A stretch of 64,000 nt of DNA from Gentiana macrophylla (lineage: Eukaryota; Streptophyta; Magnoliopsida; Gentianales; Gentianaceae), in contig CM047806.1 in NCBI GenBank assembly GCA_026214975.1, positions 82,383,599 through 82,447,598 on the forward strand, written 5' to 3'. The notes below the pieces were generated by a model that ran no database searches, was not told where the DNA came from, and was given only the letters and a program-made list of their open reading frames with translations. This document shows, in pieces, positions 57,184 to 64,000 of this stretch. A program made the position numbers and the translations under genes. Position 1 is the first letter of the stretch. Every line of letters begins with the position of its first letter.

Positions 57184-57496
57184 TACATAAGGTTTGCAGG
57201 TGTGAGATCTTCATATATGATGCCGGGCTGAAGTCGGTCTTATAGAAGGCTCGCCCGAAGGTGAGTTCCAAATATGATGCCGAATAGAATTCGGTCTTAT
57301 AGAAGGCTCGCTCGAAGGCGAGTTCCAAATATGATGCCGAACTGAATTCGGACTTATAGAAGGCTCGCTCGAAGGCGAGTTCCAAAAATGATGTCGAACT
57401 GAATTCAGACTTATAGAAGGCTCGCTCGAAGGCGAGTTCCAAATATGATGCCAAACTGAATTCGGACTTATAGAAGTCTCGCCTGAAGGCGAGTTC
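57184..57496. repeat. 57-bp tandem repeat, about 5 copies, continued at 63402
   Basis: The unit contains CTTATAGAAGGCTCGCTCGA and GAGTTCCAAATATGATGCCG, with period 57. Because 57 is a multiple of 3, an open frame runs through it on the minus strand (19-residue period, with LELAFERAFYK). The array is cut by the 5.9-kb insertion at 57497 and resumes at 63402 for about two and a half more copies. Confidence 0.92.
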
Positions 57497-59156
57497 TGAT
57501 CGGCCTTTTCTAAGTGTCCAATCTCACCGGCAGTGTACCGGGTCAACTGTAGCCTAGAATTGGTGAGTCAAGGTCGTATCCCACAGGGAATCTGGTCGAA
57601 TACCAAAGTCGGTCTCGTTCCTAGTTCAGGTCAACACAAATATTGAACGTGGTGATTTGTCAGATCACCGGTTCTAACACCAAAAATACACAAAACAAAG
57701 ATTTAAAACTATATAAAAGAGATAGCCGAGCTATGATCCAATCTAATACTCACAAACCCTAGCCAAATCCCGAGGTATTCTTGATTCACCTAAACGTTCT
57801 CGATGTCACAAAGGGTGTCGTTTCCTAGCTCTGAGAATAGACATTATTTCAATAATCTACCCTCCTATGTCAGGTTCAACAGTCCGCTCAACGGATTTAA
57901 CTGACCTCACACGGTCTACGATTCATGAAACGCTCGACAAGTCGATACAAAACCTCACAACGAAACCGAGTCTGAACAACTCAGTCGGTTTTACGCAGTG
58001 ATCCTAGAACCCCGGCTCCCGTATCCTCTCGCAAAATACATATGTAAAGATGATACGTGTGATACGATTATTAAGTGATCAATTCAACAAACGTGATAAG
58101 AATAAGTTCTAGAACTATGGTAACATCGAGAATCAACAGATAAACAAAAAGAACACCACATGAACATGCTAAAGTTCGATTTCATAGACTATCACATAAC
58201 TCGACTATCGGACAATTAGCTACTCATTCTACTAAGAAATAACAAGAAATCAACAATAAAAATAACACAAACAAGATTAAAAGCAAGAACAAGAAAGGAA
58301 AACGAATTACCAAATATATTATAGGCCGTCGAAAATCGATTCCCCGAACGAAAACCCGTCAATAACGCATCAAGATATCTTCGAGAATCAACGGATTACA
58401 AAATTCGAAGCCTAATCTAAGCTAAGCTAAACTATGTACAAAATTGATCTAAGCTACGAAAAACGATGAAAAACTGAAGAAAAACGAGTTGGGAAGAAGG
58501 TGGTGTGGATCTAGATCCAAAATGGGTGTATTTATAGTGTTTTATGAGTTCTGGACGCTAGGCGTGCACCTAGGAAAGTGTAGGCACACGCCTAGGATGT
58601 TGAAATCACGTACTGAAACTTCTGGCCAAAATTCACTGCTAGGCGTGCGCCTAGCATTTCTCAGGCGCGCGCCTAGCTGGCACACCTTCAGAAGTAGACC
58701 TCCAAATCGAGTGATTCAAAATCCGTTGGAAAGCTAATGAAATTTTCTACAACTTTCATGAAGATGTCCAGCTCATAAAATGCCTCTAAGGTAGATAAAA
58801 ATGCAGATCAATGGAATGTATGGTTGTAGTACCACCGCGTTTTGATCCGTTTGAACGTTTAAGCTTCAGGCATACGTTCCAATCCTCGTAACTCGCATTC
58901 CGGCCTCAAAAACCTAATACCTGTACAAGATCACAACAAATACCACACGTAATCCCTACAGGACACTTGGGTGACCGAGAATGTATTAAAACACCGAAAA
59001 ATAATGAGATTTCCGGACTTTTCGTCCTAGGTCTCGAAATGATAACCAAGGTGTAAAATACATCAAAATACAATCAAATGTCTCCGGAAACATATAAAAC
59101 GAGGTATAAACGGGGTATAATTACATAGTAAATGTTAGTCAATTTGACTCTCATCA
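57497..59156 (-). repeat. tRNA-Asp-primed element, 3' LTR (1660 bp)
   Basis: It differs from the 5' LTR by scattered substitutions and lacks about 20 bp near 58690 that the other LTR has (AAAAAGCAGCCATAACTTTG). Four GC-rich palindromic words occur at 58555-58680 (for example CTAGGCGTGCGCCTAG and CAGGCGCGCGCCTAGCTG). Confidence 0.95.
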
Positions 59157-61226
59157 ACTACCCCCTACTTAGCTTTTGCTCGCCCTCGAGCAAAGATGAG
59201 CGATTCAAAAATAAAGATGGAGTCAACATTGAAATCATACATTTAGTCTATAAGAATTGAAATGGTAAAACACAAGTAACTGACACAAATGCATATGATT
59301 TAAGTTTTACCTTGCATTGAGAAAGGAATGTGTGTGTGTGTGAATAGCTTCTTCAACATTTATCACCAATGACCGGTTTAGATTATAGACGTATAATGTA
59401 CCGAGGTTACACCATAGGCTTATACGTCGTAAACATCTCCACTAATCGAGGTCAATCAATGTCTAGTACGGTCGAGCAGGACTTGAAGGGTTATAATGTT
59501 AAGTTAGGGTCGGGGCTAACGAAAGGATATTTACGATAAAATAGAAAAAGAAGGTGCAAAAGAGCTTTAACCGAAAAAAATATAAACACGTACTCGGTTC
59601 TAACTCCGTCCTCAATCTTCCGACTATAAAAAAATTCCGAAATCCAAACCCTAACTTCAACATCGTACAATTTTTTTTCTTTTCTTCTTTTTTTTTTAAT
59701 TTTCTTTTCTTCTCTTTTTTTTTCTTTTTCTTTTTATTAAAAGAGAACTAAACAGTAGCAATACAAAATTTTGACACTATACACCAAAACTTCGATCAAA
59801 AACTGAAACCAAAACATTGTTACATTCCTCGTTCCGAATAACTCGTAAATCACGACACCATACCATTACTTACGTCTCAACACTACCTCGCAACATCGTA
59901 AAAATGTGCGGAGCGAACGAGCTCAATTGCAAGGTAGTCAAGGGTACGTAGACTGAAATAAAGTTAGGGACATCAATTTTCACGGGTTAGTAACACGAAA
60001 GGCTAGTTCGGGTGGCAGTCTAACCACTCTACAAAAGGCTTAGAGAGGTAACAGTGGATATATGTATAAGGATGGCCTTTGGCTCTGATCGGGTCAAAAT
60101 AAATGCCAAAACCGTCATCCCGTACCTAACAACGACGACCTTTCTATTTCGCCTCGAAGTTACTAATATAAGTTCTAGGTAACCGGGTCATTAATAGCTA
60201 CCATAATCGTTCACTAGTCAAGGTGATTCGTGAAGTCGAAGCTAACGTGATAGAACTATTCCATTCTCAATACATGATCACAACACAAACCAAATGCATC
60301 TATACAATCACTATATGTTTAACAAAACAATACTAAAGGTTCAATGTATCACAAACAATGTCAAAAGCATCAAAATTCTTTAAAACTGACTCATTTATAC
60401 TATAGGGATAACAATCGCTAAGTATAACTCGTTCCACATGAAAATGAAACATTGAAGCTAAACCAACCACCCCTTACTTTAAAACGAAACACGAATGATA
60501 AAGGTAGAAAAGTTAGCTTACAACCGGAAAAATGCGTGAGTACGATCTCGTGGCATCCATAAAATAAACTCCCTGGGTACCTGTACTTATAAAATATACA
60601 CAACCAACACCAAAGGTGTACAAGTATGGAGTATAACACAATGAAACTACCCGGATTACCACAACTCATCAAAACCAAAAACACCACACTAACCCCCCAA
60701 AACACACTTCCTCGGGTTTTATTACAACAAAACTTACCCGAAGTATCAAAATAGAAACTAAAGAAAACAAATAAACACGAGAGGAAAGAAAAGCATTAAA
60801 AACACATTCTGAGTTTAGAGTCCTCAGCTCGACTTTCTACCCGAACTATGTCAAGGATAGCTATACCAAAGGAGAGCAAACCATTGCTTCTCCCTACAAA
60901 AATCGTAAGAATTGAGCACCCCTTGAAAATAAAACAATAGAACTATGGGGCTCAATCCCCACCACCACGATTTGTTCGATGAGTTCGCTGCACAGAACAA
61001 CGAACTCACTTTCCCTGAACTAAGACATATACCAACCAACAACGACTCTAGCTCCAAGTAGTAACAAATAGGCTCAACATCAACAACAAACTCAATAGGG
61101 TGCATCCCCTAAGATATAACAATAGGGCTAAATGAAGACGGAACAGGTGACTCAATAGATACAAGAGTCATACCATCCTCGTAATGTTCCTCCGGGGTGA
61201 TTTCAATCATACTTTCTTGCTCTCTC

Positions 61227-61520
61227 TCAACCGGCCTCCTTCCTCTCGATCGGTTGATCTAGTAGAATTTCTATTCTCCGTAAAGAAGGTAGATTTTCCT
61301 CATGGATCGTTTCCTCCATGTAAGTCTCTGATTCTTGAGGCGGAGGTGGAAGAGTGTCGAGTTGTTGATCATAGTAACTTGGGGCATTATCCCACGCATT
61401 CCCGTATGATGTGGCGTATGGGTTGAACTGATAAAATGGTTGTGTTTGGTAACCCATAGCACCGTAATTGTAATATCCGAATGGGTAAGGATAGAAGCCG
61501 TAATTGTAGTATGGATTCAT
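61227..61520 (-). CDS. Tyr/Pro/Asn-rich small ORF of the non-autonomous element
   Basis: I do not recognise a family. From the Met at 61520 there are about 97 residues. The N-terminal 50 are low-complexity and aromatic (YYNYGFYPYPFGYYNYG, then YNPYATSYGNAW-like), like RNA-binding prion-like tracts. The C-terminal 45 are acidic (PPPPQESETYMEETIHEENL) and end with RRIEILLDQPIERKEAG. The bases before the ATG (TCTGTTTGCAG on the minus strand) form a good splice acceptor, so it could be the second exon of a spliced transcript. It lies about 200 bp downstream of the primer site, where gag normally starts, so it may be a gag remnant. Confidence 0.45.
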   Translation of the reverse strand: MNPYYNYGFYPYPFGYYNYGAMGYQTQPFYQFNPYATSYGNAWDNAPSYYDQQLDTLPPPPQESETYMEETIHEENLPSLRRIEILLDQPIERKEAG

Positions 61521-61698
61521 TATCTGCAAACAGAGAAATAGCACGAACACAATCACGGTATCCAGTCACTACCACTACCGAAGTAAATGGTGTGACACTT
61601 CAACAAAAACAAATAAAAACAAACTATACATAAAAAAACAAATAAGAAGCACGACCTAATCCTAAGAACTTAACTAACTTACAATATATCAACCCGAT

Positions 61699-61716
61699 TC
61701 CCCGGCAACGGCGCCA
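61699..61716 (-). other. Primer binding site, tRNA-Asp
   Basis: Eighteen bases equal the 3' end of plant tRNA-Asp including CCA, seven bases inside the 5' LTR. Confidence 0.9.
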
Positions 61717-61723
61717 GAAAACT

Positions 61724-63401
61724 TGATCGGACTTTTCTAAGTGTCCAATCTCACCGGCAGTGTACCAGGTCAACTGTAGCCTAGAATTGGTGAGTCAAGG
61801 TCATATCCCACAGGGAATCTGGTCGAGTACTAAAGTCGGTCTCGTTCCTAGTTCAGGTCAACACAAATATGGAACGTGGTGATTTGTCAGATCACCGGTT
61901 CTAACACTAAAAATACACAAAACAAAGATTTAAAACTTTATAAAAGAGATAGCCGAGCTATGATCCAATCTAATACTCACAAACCCTAGCCAAATCCCGA
62001 GGTATTCTTGATTCACCTAAACGTTCTCGATGTCACAAAGGGTGTCGTTTCCTGGCTTTGAGAATAGACATTATTTCAATAATCTACCCTCTTATGTCAG
62101 GTTCAACAGTCCGCTCAACGGATTTAACCGACCTCACACGGTCTACGATTCATGAAACGCTCGACAAGTCGATACAAAACCTCACAACGAAACCGAGTCT
62201 GAACAACTCAGTCGGTTTTACACAGTGATCCTAGAACCCCGGCTCCCGTATCCTCTCGCAAAATACATATGTAAAGACGATACGTGTGATACGATTATTA
62301 AGTGATCAATTCAACAAATGTGATAAGAATAAGTTCTAGAACTATGGTAACATCGAGAATCAACAGATAAACATCAAGAACACCACATGAACATGCTAAG
62401 GTTCGATTTCATAGACTATCACATAACTCGACTATCGGACAATTAGCTACTCATTCTACTAAGAAATAACAAGAAATCAACAATAAAAATAACACAAACA
62501 AGATTAAAAGCAAGAACAAGAAAGGAAAACGAATTACCAAATATATTATAGGCCGTCGAAAATCGATTCACCGAACGAAAACCCATCAATAACGCATCAA
62601 GATATCTTCGAGAATCAACGGATTACAAAAGTCTAAGCCTAATCTAAGCTAAACTATGTACAAAAGTGATCTAAGCTACGAAAAACGATGAAAAACTGAA
62701 GAAAAATGAGTTGGGAAGAAGGTGGTGTGGATCTAGATCCAAAATGGGGGTATTTATAGTGTTTTATGAGTTCTGGACGCTAGGAGTGCGCCTAGGAAAG
62801 TGTATGCGCACGCCTAGGATGTTGAAATCACGTATTGAAACTTCTGGCCAAAATTCACTGCTAGGCGTGCGCCTAGCATTTCTCAGGCGCGCGCCTAGCT
62901 GACACATCTTCAAAAAAGCAGCCATAACTTTGTGTGTAGACCTCCAAATCGAGTGATTCAAAATCCATTGGAAATCTAATGAAATTGTCTACAACTTTCA
63001 TGAAGATGTCCAGCCCATAAAATGCCTCTAAGGTAGATAAAAATGCATATCAATGGAAGGTATGGTTGTAGTACCACCGCGTTTTGATCCGTTTGAACGT
63101 TTAAGCTTCGGGCACACGTTCCAATCCTCGTAACTCACATTCCGGCCTTATTGAACACCTAATACCTGTACAAGATCACAACAAATACCACACGTAATCC
63201 CTACTGGACACTAGGGTGACTGAGAATGTATTAAAACACCGAAAAATAATGAGATTTCTGGACTTTTTGTCCTAGGTCTCGAACTGATAACCAAGGTGTA
63301 AAATACATCAAAATACAATCAAATGTCTCCGGAAACATATAAAACGAGGTATAAACGGGGTATAATTACATAGTAAATGATAGTCAATTTGACTCTCATC
63401 A
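61724..63401 (-). repeat. tRNA-Asp-primed element, 5' LTR (1678 bp)
   Basis: It is a near-identical copy of 57497-59156. The same four palindromic words occur at 62774-62900, the first two with changes that weaken the symmetry (CTAGGAGTGCGCCTAGG, ATGCGCACGCCTAGG). Confidence 0.95.
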
Positions 63402-64000
63402 AGTTCCAAATATGATGCCGAACTAAATTCGGTCTTATAGAAGGCTCGCTCAAAGGCGAGTTCCAAATATGATGCCGAACTGAATTCGACTAATAAGGCT
63501 CGCTCGAAGGCGAGTTCCAAATATGAGATAGCTCGTCCCGCCATTTTAGGACAAGAGAGTTCCAAAATTAAATAAGAAGTGTGATCATTTAATTTAAGTA
63601 GTAGAAATAAAACCTGATGAGCTTGCACCTTGAGATCTCGGATATGGGGAGCTTGACTCAAATCTTGGAGAGCTGGGGAGCTCAGCTCGGATCTTGGAGA
63701 GCTGTGTTTTTGGTGATACATCAACAACTTTCCAGAGACGATCGGGCATTGAAATTGACTCCGATCGGCACAAAATTGGGAGGGCTTGTTCGTCCTTCCT
63801 TCACCTTCAATCTGAACGTAGAAATCTTTTTTCCATGGTTCAATCTCTAGAAATTAGCCGCTGATGTGACTGCTGCGTTTTTGGTGATACAGCAGCAAAT
63901 TTCCGGCAACGGCCGGGCATCTAAACGGACTCCGATCGATATGCAATTTGGAGGGCTTGTTCGTCCCTCATTCTTCTTCAATATGAACGGTGGAAGTTTT
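63402..64000. repeat. Family X internal region, continued
   Basis: 63402-63520 resumes the 57-bp repeat after the target duplication. Beyond it, two similar blocks of about 100 bp start at about 63703 and 63871 (GTTTTTGGTGATACA ... GGAGGGCTTGTTCGTCC), a diverged 168-bp direct repeat. No coding frame is supported, and the element runs off the window edge. Confidence 0.7.

Larger units (their letters stand above)
54722..57496 (-). repeat. Internal region of family X: degenerate repeat modules
   Basis: Lying next to the polypurine tract, it should be the 3' non-coding part of element X. Three kinds of module recur: GAGCAGGGCCAGATTRGACT plus GACTTCTCG (at least three copies at 54970-55100 and eight or nine at 56690-57060, spaced about 36-47 bp), GAGTCYGACCTGCAGACTT (about ten loose copies at 55160-56500), and a 57-bp tandem repeat at the right end. 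No gag or pol is seen. Tandem repeats in the 3' untranslated region are known in Ogre/Tat gypsy elements. Confidence 0.6.
59157..61723 (-). other. Interior of the non-autonomous element
   Basis: It is 2.57 kb with no retroviral domains. The T-rich run near 59670-59735 is low complexity on the plus strand. The only frame worth naming is at 61227-61520. Small frames elsewhere (for example 60418-60705 minus) are hydrophobic and unsupported. Confidence 0.7.
57497..63401 (-). mobile_element. Non-autonomous tRNA-Asp-primed LTR element, 5.9 kb
   Basis: LTRs are 57497-59156 (3') and 61724-63401 (5'), starting TGATCGG and ending CTCTCATCA on the plus strand; the target duplication AGTTC is perfect (57492-57496, 63402-63406). 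The primer site (61699-61716, TCCCCGGCAACGGCGCCA on the plus strand) equals the 3' end of plant tRNA-Asp, as in Athila/Tat gypsy elements. The polypurine tract AAGTAGGGGGTAGT abuts the 3' LTR (59157-59170). The 2.57-kb interior has no gag or pol, so the element depends on others for movement. Confidence 0.95.

Noticed and set aside
57131..57546. 19-residue-repeat protein on the minus strand
   Set aside because: Open only because the DNA repeat is 57 bp long; two frames are open at once, so it is more likely non-coding repeat.
1..64000. CRISPR array, operon or bacterial insertion
   Set aside because: Tandem repeats present are transposon or satellite type; genes have plant introns throughout.

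Overview
The window is nuclear DNA of a flowering plant, almost certainly a eudicot. The evidence is intron-rich genes with GT-AG splice sites, two proteins that start with chloroplast-type leaders, AT-rich introns, and a dense load of plant-type LTR retrotransposons primed by initiator-Met and Asp tRNAs. I cannot name the species.

Three host genes are supported, all in the left 37 kb. (1) 5444-22150, plus: bifunctional aspartate kinase-homoserine dehydrogenase, 18 exons that I could join in frame except for one extra base in exon 11, exactly between the two enzymes. A 5.1-kb antisense Ty1/copia element sits in its intron 14. (2) 24354-27739, minus: PARTING DANCERS (PTD), the ERCC1-like meiotic crossover protein, 8 exons, all in frame. 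(3) 33453-36359, plus: a plastid-targeted TVP38/TMEM64 (VTT, 'SNARE-associated Golgi') membrane protein, 7 exons, all in frame. The genes share no pathway; the first and third probably act in plastids and PTD acts in meiotic nuclei.

Left of and between the genes lie a tandem repeat, a Stowaway-like MITE, a 2.3-kb solo LTR with an ATTAT target duplication, other MITE-like inverted repeats, a CACTA-like end, and an inverted pair of decayed plant-mobile-domain (PMD) genes that forms a palindrome of about 3.4 kb with arms of about 1.4 kb.

From about 36.8 kb to the right edge everything is nested transposon DNA. In order: a LINE-like DUF4283 fragment; an LTR of an unnamed family ('X', about 0.65 kb) broken by a 1.2-kb inversion; a Ty3/gypsy element ('A', 450-bp LTRs, minus strand) whose 3' end was flipped by that inversion; a 9.1-kb chromovirus-like gypsy element with 2.2-kb LTRs, ATTCT target duplication, no gag or protease, and a 1.7-kb solo LTR inside its reverse transcriptase (AAATC duplication); a second X LTR followed by an internal region full of degenerate repeat modules; and inside that a 5.9-kb non-autonomous tRNA-Asp-primed element (AGTTC duplication) carrying only one small Tyr/Pro-rich ORF. 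Target duplications allow the insertion order to be read directly.

No rRNA, intact tRNA, CRISPR or operon-like structure was seen. I saw no new enzymatic system. The most unusual items are the frameshift at the AK/HSDH junction, the PMD palindrome, the inversion that repairs two elements at once when reversed, and the modular repeats in the X element and in two unrelated LTRs.
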